DNA from: JBFMCC01 sp037445635
GTDB lineage: Bacteria; Chloroflexota; Anaerolineae; Anaerolineales; Villigracilaceae
NCBI GenBank assembly: GCA_037445635.1
Contig: JBBIKC010000015.1
Span: 1-64,000, forward strand
Direction of reading: 5' to 3'
DNA: 64,000 nt
The position numbers and the translations under genes were made by a program. Below, piece after piece: positions 40,648-49,914 of the stretch (the first letter of the stretch is position 1; every line of letters starts with the position of its first letter). The notes under the pieces were generated by a model. It ran no database searches. It was not told the DNA's origin and saw only the letters and a program-made list of their open reading frames with translations.

Positions 40648-41892
40648 TCAAGCCGCGTTTTGAAGCAACACTTCGAGCAGGGCAGTTTCCTGCGCCGCGG
40701 ATTTCACCTCGCCGTCCAGCCAGGCGGCGCGCAGGCGATTGAGGATTTTTTTATACGACGGCCCGGGCGGAACGCCGCGCGCCTTGAGCGTCTCGCCCGT
40801 CGTCTTCGGCTGGACATGCCGCCAGCGCGCCAGATAGGACGTCAGCGCGGCGCGGGCCGACTCGTCCGCGGCAAGGGAGACCGCGTACACCGCCAGCGGC
40901 GGGACCTTCTCCAGCCGCGTCGTCCAGCGACTCGGGCTGGCCCCCGCCAAACCAGCCAAATCTTCCCTGAGAGTTGAGGCCGCCAACACCGCCCGCGAGA
41001 GGTCCGCCGTGAGCGCCACGCGCGTAGAGAGGCTTTTCAACAAGGCGACAGGCGATTCCATCAACCAGAGAATGTAACGAAAGGGGCGGCGGTTGAAATC
41101 AAGGCTGAATTCGGTGAGCGGGGTGGAATCGAAAAATTCGGCAGGCTTGGTATGCAACTCTGGCAATGGCGGATCAATTGCATCCAGCAAACCCAGGTCA
41201 GCCAGCATAAAGAGCATTTGCGCCGCATTGGGTTCATCCAGAATCAAGTCCAGCTCGTGGCGAATTCGCTCCCCCGATAACTTCTTAATATACCTGCGCC
41301 CATTCTCCACAAGCGCCAGTGTTTCGGGCGCGATTCTAAATCCGAAACGAACGGCATAGCGGACAGCCCGAAACAACCGCGTCGGATCGTCCACGAAGGA
41401 GCGCGGGTGGAGTACACGCACCAGCCCGCGCTGGAGGTCATCGAGGCCGCCGAGGTCGTCGCGCAGTTCGCCGAAGCGCGGACGGTTGAGACAGATGGCC
41501 AGTGTGTTGATGGTGAAATCGCGGCGGCGCAGGTCGTCGGTAAGCGTGCCCGGGGAAATATCGGGCAATGCCGCGGGCTGGGAATAGGTCTCGGAGCGGG
41601 CAGTGATGAAATCGAGCACCAGCGAAGGAAGCGACAGAGTCGCGGTGGCGAATTTTTTGTGAACGGTCAATTTGCCGCCGAGTCGTTTGGAGCAGGCGCG
41701 GGCAAAGGTCAACGCGTCCCCCTCGACGACCAGGTCGAAGTCCAGGCTGGGGCGGCCAAGCACCAGGTCCCGCGCGAAGCCGCCGACGAGATACAGCGGC
41801 AGGCCGCGCCCGTCCGCCTCGTCCGCGATCCGGCGCAGAACAGATAAGCCGCGAGGCGGGATAGCGGATTCGAGTCTGGCCGCGAGGTTCAT
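40648..41892 (-). CDS. CCA tRNA nucleotidyltransferase / poly(A) polymerase family protein
   Basis: This 414-residue class II nucleotidyltransferase has GLPLYLVGGFARDLVLGRPSLDFDLVVEGDA (G-G-x-x-R plus D-x-D catalytic pair). RRDFTINTLAICLN, DDPTRLFRAVRYAVRFGF (nucleotide-selecting region) and ERIRHELDLIL follow. It matures tRNA 3' ends or adds A residues. The C-terminal helical half is divergent. The ATG lies four bases from the stop of the OppC-like permease gene, so the permeases may read into it. Confidence 0.9.
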   Translation of the reverse strand: MNLAARLESAIPPRGLSVLRRIADEADGRGLPLYLVGGFARDLVLGRPSLDFDLVVEGDALTFARACSKRLGGKLTVHKKFATATLSLPSLVLDFITARSETYSQPAALPDISPGTLTDDLRRRDFTINTLAICLNRPRFGELRDDLGGLDDLQRGLVRVLHPRSFVDDPTRLFRAVRYAVRFGFRIAPETLALVENGRRYIKKLSGERIRHELDLILDEPNAAQMLFMLADLGLLDAIDPPLPELHTKPAEFFDSTPLTEFSLDFNRRPFRYILWLMESPVALLKSLSTRVALTADLSRAVLAASTLREDLAGLAGASPSRWTTRLEKVPPLAVYAVSLAADESARAALTSYLARWRHVQPKTTGETLKARGVPPGPSYKKILNRLRAAWLDGEVKSAAQETALLEVLLQNAA

Positions 41893-41895
41893 CGC

Positions 41896-42855
41896 TTACG
41901 TCATCTGAGGGTCGAGGACATCGGCCAGCCCGTCGCCGAACATATTCCAGGCGATGCCGAAGAGCATGACCGCCAGCATGGGGGGCAGGAATACCCACCA
42001 GTAGGTGAGCAGGCTCCCGCCCGGGCCGATGACCCAGCCGCGCCCCTGCGCGAGCATCGCGCCCCAGATGGAATCCCCGCCAATGTTGATAAAGGTGAGG
42101 GTGGCCTGCAACAGGACCACTCCGCCCACGTCGCGCGCCGCCAGGACCAGGGCAGGCGAGATCGAATTGGGGATGAGGTGTTTGCGAATCACCCAGAGGT
42201 AACTGCCGCCCAGGGCGCGCGCCGCCTGCACGAATTCGGTTTTCGTCAGCAGGAGCACGATGGAGTGAACCAGCCGCGCGTAGGGCATCCAGGAAAGAAC
42301 GATGAGACTGAGCATCAGAGGGTTAACACGGTCCAACAGCCACTGAATGGCGGTCATCGGCCCGACGATCTCTATCACCTGCCCGTAATACGGCGAAGTG
42401 AAATACATGCCGCCCATGGCGGTAATGGTCGTCGCATACAATTGCTGCAGGAAGACCACGCCCGCGATGACGGGAAACGCGAGGAACGAGTCGGCGACGC
42501 TCATGAGCAGGCCGCCGGCGCGTCCGCCGATCATGCCAGCCACCGCGCCGTAGAGCACGCCGAAGAAAGCGGTGCACAGCGTGACGATCAGGCCAAATTG
42601 CAACGCCCCGCGCGCACCCCAGACCAGCGGGTGCAACACGTCCATGCCGAAGGGAAGCATCCCCAGCGGCGCCTTTTCGGAGGGCGGCAGTGGGCTGCCC
42701 TCGGTAGCGCGGCCCACGCGCATGAACGGTCCCGGCTGTTTCGGGTCGTCGGGAGAAATATAGGGCGCGGCAACCGCGACAATTACAAATCCAAGAATCA
42801 ACAGGACTGCGATCCAATTTTGCCAGCGGGAGAAGAAGCGGCGGAGGCGTCTCAT
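41896..42855 (-). CDS. peptide-type ABC transporter permease (OppC/DppC-like)
   Basis: This 319-residue inner-membrane protein has an N-terminal anchor (WIAVLLILGFVIVAVAAPYI), the periplasmic start DPKQPGPF, and the permease motif VQAARALGGSYLWVIRKHLIPNSISPALVLAARDVGGVVLLQATLTFI, which contacts the ATPases. It ends with FGIAWNMFGDGLADVLDPQ, the DppC family ending. The periplasmic loop PFMRVGRATEGSPLPPSEKAPLG is long. It overlaps the OppB-like gene by four bases. The solute-binding protein and ATPase genes are not in the window. Confidence 0.92.
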   Translation of the reverse strand: MRRLRRFFSRWQNWIAVLLILGFVIVAVAAPYISPDDPKQPGPFMRVGRATEGSPLPPSEKAPLGMLPFGMDVLHPLVWGARGALQFGLIVTLCTAFFGVLYGAVAGMIGGRAGGLLMSVADSFLAFPVIAGVVFLQQLYATTITAMGGMYFTSPYYGQVIEIVGPMTAIQWLLDRVNPLMLSLIVLSWMPYARLVHSIVLLLTKTEFVQAARALGGSYLWVIRKHLIPNSISPALVLAARDVGGVVLLQATLTFINIGGDSIWGAMLAQGRGWVIGPGGSLLTYWWVFLPPMLAVMLFGIAWNMFGDGLADVLDPQMT

Positions 42856-43925
42856 GAGCGCAGAACTCCTTCACGCACGCGCGGGTCGAACAGCGCCTGC
42901 AACACGTCGAGGATGAACATCAGCAACAGCACCATGATGACGCTGTAAATGGCGAAGCCCAGCGCGGCAGGGGCGTCGGGAATCCCGCTCATGGCCTTCA
43001 CGATGATGAACGACACGCCGTTGAAGTCGAAGATGATCTCGGCCACGAAGACGCCCGTCACGATGGATGCGGCCGAGAGCGCCATGCTGGTCAGCGACGG
43101 CGAGATCACGTTGCGGTACACGTGCCGCCAGACCAGGCTGTTTTCGGTCACCCCGCGGGCGCGGGCGGCAATCACGTACTCTTTGCCGCGCTCGTTCAAG
43201 ACGGTGGCGCGCGCCACGCGTCCCAGCGTAGCCCAGTGGTAGAGGCTCAACGTGAATACGGGCATGGCAAGGTGCCTCCACACGTCCAGGAAAATGTCCG
43301 GGCGCCCGTTGAGCAGGCTGTCTATCGTCAACATGCCCGTGTATTTGATAAACTCACCTTTCGCAAGCTCGAGATTAAAGTTGAGACTGAGACGCTCCGG
43401 AGCAAGCCAGCCGAGATTGATGTAAAAAACGGAGAGCAAAATCAAGGCCAGGATGAACGTCGGCGTGGAGGTCCCGAGAAACGCCAGGCCGCGAAAAATC
43501 ATGTCGTATCTCTGCCTCCGCCGCCAGCCGGCCGTAACGCCGTTTGCCAGTCCAAGCGGGATCAATATCAGGAGCGAGTACAGGCCCAGTTCCAGGGTAA
43601 TCGGCGTCCTTTGCAACAACGCCGGCAGGACATTTTGATTCATAGAAGGGCTATAGCCCCACGTTCCGTCGAATAAGGTCTGAACCCAGTAAAAGTATTG
43701 CACCGGGAACGGGTCCCGTAAATGATAGCGGGCGATGATCTGCTCCTGCAAGCGCTCGAGTTGCTCATCCGAGAGGTTCGGATTTACCCGCTCCGGCATG
43801 TATAATTCCGCCCGCGCCTCCGGGGGCGTCAGCATCACTCCCCCGTAAAGCACCAGCGAGATCACGAACAGCGACACCGGAACAACCAGAAATCGACGGA
43901 TGATGAATTGGAGAAATGGCGGCAT
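42852..43925 (-). CDS. peptide-type ABC transporter permease (OppB/DppB-like)
   Basis: This 357-residue permease starts MPPFLQFIIRRFLVVPVSLFVISLVLYG, the usual OppB N-terminal helix. It contains the ATPase-coupling motif EYVIAARARGVTENSLVWRHVYRNVISPSLTSMALSAASIVTGVFVAEIIF. The start at 43925 is favoured by its family alignment and a nearby GAGGA; the frame reaches 43958. It would form a heterodimer with the OppC-like partner. The substrate may be peptides, nickel or other small solutes. Confidence 0.92.
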   Translation of the reverse strand: MPPFLQFIIRRFLVVPVSLFVISLVLYGGVMLTPPEARAELYMPERVNPNLSDEQLERLQEQIIARYHLRDPFPVQYFYWVQTLFDGTWGYSPSMNQNVLPALLQRTPITLELGLYSLLILIPLGLANGVTAGWRRRQRYDMIFRGLAFLGTSTPTFILALILLSVFYINLGWLAPERLSLNFNLELAKGEFIKYTGMLTIDSLLNGRPDIFLDVWRHLAMPVFTLSLYHWATLGRVARATVLNERGKEYVIAARARGVTENSLVWRHVYRNVISPSLTSMALSAASIVTGVFVAEIIFDFNGVSFIIVKAMSGIPDAPAALGFAIYSVIMVLLLMFILDVLQALFDPRVREGVLRS

Positions 43926-43985
43926 AGGGTCCTCGCGGCGTCCGCCTGAATATTGCACGGGCCGTGGGTCTATTTTACACCCCTC

Positions 43986-44013
43986 TTGTAAAATTAGAAA
44001 AAACCTGCATAAT
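43986..44013 (+). promoter_or_regulatory. promoter of the CHAT-TPR gene
   Basis: TTGTAA (43986-43991) and CATAAT (44008-44013) are 16 bases apart. Transcription would begin near 44020, after the first ATG at 44016. This is why the TTG at 44046, which has GGGGAGG five bases before it, is taken as the start. Confidence 0.65.
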
Positions 44014-44045
44014 GTATGTACGGACAGGGCGCCGGGGAGGCTGGC

Positions 44046-47000
44046 TTGTCAATCAGATACCTGGACTTCGATCTGCTGATCGAGCGCGGCGGGGCAGGGT
44101 ACACGGCGCGGGTTTTGGAGTCCCCGGCAGGGGAGGCCAGCGAACGATTCGACGTTCCCTTCTCCGAGTCTGAGGTGGAAGACTTTTTCATCCAAATTGG
44201 GCACACGCGTTCTTTCGAATCACCACAAGTCAGAAAAATGCACCAGTTCGGACAAGCACTCTTCGAGGCTGTCTTTCGAGGCGAGGTGCGGGACCGCCTG
44301 CGCGCCAGCTTGAACGAAGTCGGTCAGCAGGGTGCGGGACTGCGCATCCGCCTGCGCCTGGCAGGCGTGCCCGAACTGGGGAACCTGCCATGGGAGTTCA
44401 TCTACGATCCCAGCCTGAACCGATTCCTGGCCCTCTCGGTCGAGACGCCGCTGGTCCGGTATTTGGAGACGCCGCAGATCATCCAGCCGTTGACCGTCCA
44501 GCCACCACTCCGAATCCTGACCATGATCTGCGGGCCGAAAGACTTCCCCAAACTGGACGTGGAACGCGAATGGCAAAATCTGCAAGAGTCCCTGCAAAGC
44601 CTGCAGGCTGGCGGGCTGGTCCACTTGCATCGCCTCACTCCCCCAACACTCCCCGCCCTGCAACAACAACTCCGCCGCGAGCAATATCATGTGTTTCACT
44701 TTATTGGACATGGCGTATTTTCCAAACGCGACCAGGACGGTTTCCTCCTGCTCGAAAACGAACAACGCGGCGGCCACCGCCTGAGCGGGCGCGACCTGGG
44801 CACGCTCCTGCACGATCATCGCCCTCTTCGGCTGGTCGTCCTGAACGCCTGCGAGGGCGCCCGCGCCGCCCTCGACGACCAGTTTGCCGGAACCGCCCAG
44901 AGCCTGATCCAGCAGGGCATCCCCGCGGTCATCGCCATGCAATTCCGCATCACCGACCAGGCCTCCATCACGCTGGCGCATGAATTCTACGGCGCGCTCG
45001 CGGACGGCTATCCCGTCGACGCCGCGTTGACCGAAGCGCGCAAAGCCATCAAGACTCAGGGCAACGAACTCGAATGGGGCACGCCTGTTTTATACATGCG
45101 CTCCCCCGACGGGCGGATCTTCGATGTGACCCAACTGCCCGCCGCGGCGCCCCGCCCCGTTTCCATCGCGGACCCTCAAGAGTCCGCGCGCCAGGAGCGA
45201 CTCTACACCGAGGCACTCGAAGCCTTCTACCTTGGAAAATGGGCGGAGGCGTATCAAAAATTCCAAGCCATCGTGGATGCAAATCCCGCGCACAAGGACG
45301 CGGCCGCCAAACTGGAGATTGCCCGCCAGAAAATGCGCCTGCAGACCTTCAACGATCAGGCTCTCGCCGCGGAAAGAGAAGGCGACTGGGACAAAGCCAT
45401 CAAGTCTCTCGAAGATCTGCTTGCAGCGGACCCGAATTATCCCGAAGCGGCCGCGCGGCTGGCAAGAGCGCGCCGCCAGAATCAACTGACCGACCTGTAC
45501 GCGGAAGCCCAGCGCCTGGCGCAAGCCGAAAAGTGGCAGGCCGTGCTCGAAATCTTCCGCGAGATGGATGCGATCAATCCGCGCAACCCCGACCCGCAGG
45601 GTCTGCGGACACTGGCCGAACGTAGTTTGAGCAAAGCGAAAAAGGAAAAAGAACTCGAAACAGCCTACACCGGCGCGCTGACCGCCCTCGACTCAGACAA
45701 CTGGCAGGAGGCCATCCGCCTGCTCCGCCGCGTGCGCGGACTTCAGGCCGGTTACCGCGAAAGCGAGTCGCTCCTGCGCCGCGCCGAATCCGAACTGGAG
45801 CGCGCCCGCCAAAAGGTTCGCAAGCCCGAAGCGGTTGTCGCCGGCCAAAAATCCGCGCGAGGCGAGTGGCTTCTGACTGCGCTGGTTTTGGCAATCTTCG
45901 GCGCGCGGCTGGTCACCGGATGGATAGGCAATTTCATTAGCCACACCTGGCTGGAAGATAGTTCAAACGCGATCCTCGTTACCTCAGTCTACATGCTCCC
46001 TTCGGGAATCCTTACAGGGTTGGCGCTCTGGTGGTTCTTGTCGAAAGCCGCTGGGCCATTACTGCGCAAAGAAATCATTCTGATTGTGGTCACTTCCACC
46101 CTCGCAGAAACCATTTTCGTAGACCTGGGTGTAGCGCTTTATCCAGATCAACTCTGGGCTTGGACATTGACATGGGCATTCATCAGGATGATAGTGGCAA
46201 TCCCCATTGCCCTGGTTCTTCGACGTACAGATCCAGCATTTAGCGAAAGACAATTTGCCGCCCTATTAATTGGATGGGGTCTGGGTCATGCAATGGGCGT
46301 ATTAATCGGCAATAACCTGCGCGGCGACTTAATTGATCAGTTTGGCCAGGAAACGGGATATTCGATTTCCATTCACGTCGAGCAGTTCTTCGCAAGCCTC
46401 ATCGGCGGGTGGGTGACTTTGCATCAGGTTAGAATCCGCCCCAGCTGGCAATCCAGGAATCTGGAATGGCGCATTTTAGCGATGTTTGCGGGTTTCGGGC
46501 TTGCAAGCGTCCTGATAGACTTCTTGCTGGGCGGTCCCCTTTATACAACGATTTGGAGTTACACTAATTCATATTTTGCTTCGGCGATTTATTGGGCTTT
46601 ATATGGCGCACTCACAGGATCGGTATTGTGTTGGGCTCTACATGTCCGCATCGTTCTCGGCAGAAAACAAGCCCTGACTGTCATTCTGGCCTGTTCCGCT
46701 ATCCTGTCCAGCCTGCTGACCATATCGCTTTATGGGCACGTACAAGGTATAGAAGAGTGGATCTGGAGGTCCGGGATTATCACTTCAGGTTTGGGTATTG
46801 GAACAGTTATAGCCCTCACCCTCCGTCAATCAAATGCGACCTATACTTGGAAAAATTTCCTATTGATCATTCTGGGATGGGGAACTGCCTTTGCGATTGG
46901 ACAACTAGTAGCAGACAGCCTCCTTTCACTCTCAGGAATCAGAACATTATTGATTGCATTGCTCTCGAATACAGTGCAGGCAAGTACCGCCGGCCTGCTT

Positions 47001-47591
47001 GGCGGGATGTTCATGTTCAGCCAAATCAGCGGGAGTTGGACTCTCAATTGGAAAACAGTCCTCGCCGGGGCGGTTGGTTTTACAGTTGGCAACCTTCTCA
47101 CCAATTTATTGAATATACTTGTTGAACCTTATTTTGAAGAAGGGCTAACGGCTTCAATCATGCAATTGGTGATTTGGGGCTTCATCGGGGGCGCGTCATT
47201 GGCCATCCCCTCGAGAAGCGCCAAGCGCTATTCGGTATTGGGCCTGCTAGGGAGCATTGGAATGCTTCTTGGTCTATTCGTCTGGATGATGCTTGGGGAG
47301 CCCGATGAATTTCGTGCAATCATCTTCGGAGCGGTGTTTGGCCTGTGCCTGGGGATTGGCACAAAAAGGGTCTCTGGCATAGTCATCCTTTCAATTGTCG
47401 GAGCCATTGCCTATGTCCTGCGCTACGTGCTGAATTCATTCTATTTCAGCAATAACCCATCCATGGGTTCCGAAGTCTCATACACCGTTCTTGCCTTAAC
47501 CGCCGGTTTGATGGGTGCAACCATCGGCTTAACCTGGAGTTTCCTGAACAGCGCCGAATCATCGGCCTCCGCGCCGGAAACCGCGAAATGA
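44046..47591 (+). CDS. CHAT-domain protease fused to TPR repeats and a multi-spanning membrane domain
   Basis: This is a 1181-residue protein. Residues 1-110 are an N-terminal domain. The CHAT caspase-like domain (about 115-370) has the catalytic dyad His222 (HFIGHGVF) and Cys269 (LNACEGARA), plus LPWEFIYDP and GTPVLYMRS. Residues about 380-600 hold TPR-like repeats (AYQKFQAIVDANPAHKDAAAKL, AIKSLEDLLAADPNYPEAAARLARA). From about 615 to the end there are many hydrophobic segments, perhaps 14-16 helices. CHAT proteases act in bacterial immunity and cell-death pathways, usually with TPR partners. Here the sensor, protease and membrane part are one chain. The membrane half is more AT-rich than the first half. 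Confidence 0.87.
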   Translation: MSIRYLDFDLLIERGGAGYTARVLESPAGEASERFDVPFSESEVEDFFIQIGHTRSFESPQVRKMHQFGQALFEAVFRGEVRDRLRASLNEVGQQGAGLRIRLRLAGVPELGNLPWEFIYDPSLNRFLALSVETPLVRYLETPQIIQPLTVQPPLRILTMICGPKDFPKLDVEREWQNLQESLQSLQAGGLVHLHRLTPPTLPALQQQLRREQYHVFHFIGHGVFSKRDQDGFLLLENEQRGGHRLSGRDLGTLLHDHRPLRLVVLNACEGARAALDDQFAGTAQSLIQQGIPAVIAMQFRITDQASITLAHEFYGALADGYPVDAALTEARKAIKTQGNELEWGTPVLYMRSPDGRIFDVTQLPAAAPRPVSIADPQESARQERLYTEALEAFYLGKWAEAYQKFQAIVDANPAHKDAAAKLEIARQKMRLQTFNDQALAAEREGDWDKAIKSLEDLLAADPNYPEAAARLARARRQNQLTDLYAEAQRLAQAEKWQAVLEIFREMDAINPRNPDPQGLRTLAERSLSKAKKEKELETAYTGALTALDSDNWQEAIRLLRRVRGLQAGYRESESLLRRAESELERARQKVRKPEAVVAGQKSARGEWLLTALVLAIFGARLVTGWIGNFISHTWLEDSSNAILVTSVYMLPSGILTGLALWWFLSKAAGPLLRKEIILIVVTSTLAETIFVDLGVALYPDQLWAWTLTWAFIRMIVAIPIALVLRRTDPAFSERQFAALLIGWGLGHAMGVLIGNNLRGDLIDQFGQETGYSISIHVEQFFASLIGGWVTLHQVRIRPSWQSRNLEWRILAMFAGFGLASVLIDFLLGGPLYTTIWSYTNSYFASAIYWALYGALTGSVLCWALHVRIVLGRKQALTVILACSAILSSLLTISLYGHVQGIEEWIWRSGIITSGLGIGTVIALTLRQSNATYTWKNFLLIILGWGTAFAIGQLVADSLLSLSGIRTLLIALLSNTVQASTAGLLGGMFMFSQISGSWTLNWKTVLAGAVGFTVGNLLTNLLNILVEPYFEEGLTASIMQLVIWGFIGGASLAIPSRSAKRYSVLGLLGSIGMLLGLFVWMMLGEPDEFRAIIFGAVFGLCLGIGTKRVSGIVILSIVGAIAYVLRYVLNSFYFSNNPSMGSEVSYTVLALTAGLMGATIGLTWSFLNSAESSASAPETAK

Positions 47592-47593
47592 CC

Positions 47594-47621
47594 TTTTCAC
47601 ATTTCCACAATCAGGTATAAT
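47594..47621 (+). promoter_or_regulatory. promoter of the structured leader upstream of the LOG-family gene
   Basis: TATAAT (47616-47621) is clear. TTTTCA (47594-47599) at a 16-base distance is the best -35. The predicted start is near 47628. Confidence 0.6.
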
Positions 47622-47627
47622 CTGACA

Positions 47628-47736
47628 CATGCAACTGAACCCGTCCCCTAGCCCGCGCAACGTCAAACCATCTCGGTCTGGATAGGTTCGGTTCAGTGCG
47701 CCGCGAACGGCTCCCAGACCTGGTGAGCCGTTTTTT
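47628..47736 (+). ncRNA. putative structured small RNA or terminator-controlled leader
   Basis: Between a promoter and an intrinsic terminator lies a stretch of about 108 bases with no good ORF. ACTGAACC (47634-47641) pairs with GGTTCAGT (47690-47697), closing a region rich in C and G with a smaller inner hairpin (CCATCTCGGTCTGG). A terminator hairpin follows eight bases later. It may be a free small RNA or a riboswitch that controls read-through into the LOG-family gene. It does not match the SRP RNA, T-box, TPP, SAM or cobalamin motifs that I know. Confidence 0.5.
47706..47736 (+). terminator. intrinsic terminator inside the leader
   Basis: AACGGCTC (47706-47713) pairs with GAGCCGTT (47725-47732), followed by six T. 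It ends the structured RNA 52 bases before the LOG-family ATG. Confidence 0.85.
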
Positions 47737-47788
47737 GTTTATTCCCTCACCCTTGCCTTCTCCCGCTGGGAGAGGGGAGAGAAGACGA

Positions 47789-48322
47789 ATGAAAATAGCA
47801 GTTTTTGGCGGTTCCCAACCCAAGGAAGGCGAGACGGCCTACGCCGAAGCACAGGAACTCGGCAGGCTGTTGGCCGAACGCGGCCATACCGTGTTGACGG
47901 GCGGTTACATCGGCACGATGGAGGCGGTCTCGCGCGGCGCGGCCGAAGCGGGCGGACACGTCATTGGCGTGACCTGCGCCGAGATCGAGAAATGGCGTCC
48001 CGTCGGCGTGAATCGCTGGGTGAAAGAGGAATGGAAAAAGGAAACACTGATCGAACGGTTGCAGGCCATCGTCGAGGGGAGCGACGCGGCCATGGCCCTG
48101 CCCGGCGGTCCCGGCACGCTGACCGAGATCGCGCTGACCTGGAATCTGATGATCATCGAGTCTCTGCACCGGAGGCCGTTGATCCTGATCGGGGACGGCT
48201 GGCAGTCCGTCTTCGGTCAGGTCTTCACGATACTGGGCGATTACACATCGCAGACACAGCGAGAATTGGTGCAATTTGCCCCGGATGTGGAAACTGCTGT
48301 GGAAATGCTCGATATTCAATAA
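47789..48322 (+). CDS. LOG family protein (TIGR00725-type)
   Basis: This 177-residue Rossmann-like protein begins MKIAVFGGSQPKEGETAYAEAQELGRLLAERGHTVLTGGYIGTMEAVSRGA and contains the LOG signature LPGGPGTLTEIAL (PGGxGTxxE). LOG enzymes hydrolyse nucleoside 5'-monophosphates, including cytokinin precursors in plants. The ATG at 47789 is preceded by GGGGAG, which belongs to a CTCTCC...GGAGAGG dispersed repeat. proS follows 79 bp later. The exact nucleotide substrate is not evident. Confidence 0.88.
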   Translation: MKIAVFGGSQPKEGETAYAEAQELGRLLAERGHTVLTGGYIGTMEAVSRGAAEAGGHVIGVTCAEIEKWRPVGVNRWVKEEWKKETLIERLQAIVEGSDAAMALPGGPGTLTEIALTWNLMIIESLHRRPLILIGDGWQSVFGQVFTILGDYTSQTQRELVQFAPDVETAVEMLDIQ

Positions 48323-48354
48323 TTCGATACTCGGGCTGCCACAAATCGAATACC

Positions 48355-48382
48355 GAATATCTAATATCGAATATCTAATATC
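48355..48382 (+). repeat. two tandem 14-bp units upstream of proS
   Basis: GAATATCTAATATC is present twice in tandem (48355-48368, 48369-48382) and followed by a partial GAATAACG unit. The AT-rich array sits in the 79-bp gap between the LOG gene and proS, 20 bases before the proS ATG. Confidence 0.8.
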
Positions 48383-48401
48383 GAATAACGAGGATATAAA
48401 A

Positions 48402-49841
48402 ATGGCTGAAGACAAATTACCCACCAGAGCAGAGAACTTCTCCGAGTGGTACAACCAGCTCGTGCTGAGATCGGAGATGGCCGACTATGCACCCGTGCGC
48501 GGCTGTATGGTCGTGCGCCCCTACGGCTGGACGCTGTGGGAAAACATGACCGCCGCGCTGGACCGCCGCTTCAAAGAGACGGGCCATGTCAACGCGGCCT
48601 TCCCCACGCTCATTCCGCTTTCGTTCTTTGAGAAAGAAAAAGAACACGTGGAGGGCTTCGCGCCCGAACTGGCAGTCGTCACACACGGCGGCGGCGAGAA
48701 ACTCGAAGAGCCTCTCGCGGTCCGCCCCACGTCCGAGACCATCATCGGCTACATGTACTCCAAATGGATCAAGTCCTGGCGCGACCTGCCCGTGCTGATC
48801 AACCAGTGGGGCTCGGTCCTGCGCTGGGAACTACGCACGAAACTCTTCCTGCGCACGGCCGAATTCTATTGGCAGGAAGGCCACACCGCCCACGCCGGCA
48901 AGGAAGAGGCGATGGAGGAGATGTACCGCATCCTCGATATCTACGCCGATTTCGCCATCAACGAGGCCGCCATCCCGGTCGTCAAGGGACGCAAGAGCGA
49001 GAGCGAAAAATTCGCCGGGGCGCAGATCACCACCTCCATCGAAGGCATGATGCAGGACAAGCGCGCCCTGCAATCGGCCACATCGCATTACTTCGGTCAG
49101 AACTTCGCCAGGGCCTTCGAGATCCAGTACCTCGACCACAACAATACCCTGCAGTTCTGCGAGACCACCTCATGGGGTCTGTCCACGCGCATGGTCGGCG
49201 CGATCATCATGGTGCATGGCGACGATCAGGGCCTGGTTCTGCCGCCCCGCCTCGCGCCCATCCAGGCGGTCATCGTGCCCATCTACAAGAATGACGCCGA
49301 AAAAAGCAAGGTGATGGAAGCGGCAGACCGCATCTTCGCGGAACTCAAGGATGCGGGCATCCGCCTCAAAATGGACGACCGCGAGGAGGTCACCCCGGGC
49401 TTCAAGTTCAACGACTGGGAACTGCGCGGCGTGCCCCTGCGCGTCGAGATCGGGCCCAAGGATGTGGAAAAAAGCTCGGTCGCGCTGGCAAGACGTGATG
49501 TCCCGGGACGCGAGGGCAAGTCATTCGTGCCGCAGGCGGGTCTCGCCGCGACCGTGAGCGGGCTCCTGTCCGAGATTCAGTCCGCGCTGCTGACGCGCGC
49601 CACCGCCTTCCGCGATGCCAACATCCATGATCCCAAAGATTACGACGAACTCAAACAGGTGGTGCAGGACGGCTGGGCTTTCTCGTGGTGGTGCGGATCG
49701 GCCGAATGCGAAGCGAAGGTGAAGGAAGAGACCAAAGCCACCACCCGCAACATGCCGCTCGACCAGCCCAAAGGCACGGGCAAGTGCATCGTCTGTGGAG
49801 AAAAAGCGGAGAAGAAGATATACTTCGCCAAGGCGTATTGA
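48402..49841 (+). CDS. proS: prolyl-tRNA synthetase, archaeal/eukaryotic type
   Basis: This 479-residue class II synthetase has no bacterial editing insert. Motif 2 lies in LINQWGSVLRWELRTKLFLRTAEFYWQEGHTAH and motif 3 in GDDQGLVLPPRLAPIQAVIVPI (arginine after PP). The anticodon domain follows, and the C-terminus has the zinc-binding domain typical of this class (WWCGSAECEAKVKEE, GTGKCIVCGEKAEKKIYFAKAY, ending in Tyr). It charges tRNA-Pro. The start at 48402 has GAGG upstream; the longer frame overlaps the LOG gene. Confidence 0.95.
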   Translation: MAEDKLPTRAENFSEWYNQLVLRSEMADYAPVRGCMVVRPYGWTLWENMTAALDRRFKETGHVNAAFPTLIPLSFFEKEKEHVEGFAPELAVVTHGGGEKLEEPLAVRPTSETIIGYMYSKWIKSWRDLPVLINQWGSVLRWELRTKLFLRTAEFYWQEGHTAHAGKEEAMEEMYRILDIYADFAINEAAIPVVKGRKSESEKFAGAQITTSIEGMMQDKRALQSATSHYFGQNFARAFEIQYLDHNNTLQFCETTSWGLSTRMVGAIIMVHGDDQGLVLPPRLAPIQAVIVPIYKNDAEKSKVMEAADRIFAELKDAGIRLKMDDREEVTPGFKFNDWELRGVPLRVEIGPKDVEKSSVALARRDVPGREGKSFVPQAGLAATVSGLLSEIQSALLTRATAFRDANIHDPKDYDELKQVVQDGWAFSWWCGSAECEAKVKEETKATTRNMPLDQPKGTGKCIVCGEKAEKKIYFAKAY

Positions 49842-49845
49842 TCGC

Positions 49846-49902
49846 AGGGGCACAGCAGGCTATTCAATCAACAGTGTTGAGTGACAGTTCCGCTGTGCCC
49901 CT
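49846..49902. repeat. AGGGGCACAGC / GCTGTGCCCCT inverted repeat
   Basis: AGGGGCACAGC (49846-49856) and GCTGTGCCCCT (49892-49902) form an 11-bp inverted repeat after proS. It fills nearly all of the gap before the HEAT-repeat gene and resembles common dispersed palindromes; it could also end the proS transcript. Confidence 0.7.
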
Positions 49903-49914
49903 ACAGTAATTCCC

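Noticed and set aside
47628..47736. SRP RNA, T-box or 6S RNA
   Set aside because: The conserved SRP tetraloop region, T-box sequence and 6S bubble are absent, and the size does not fit 6S.
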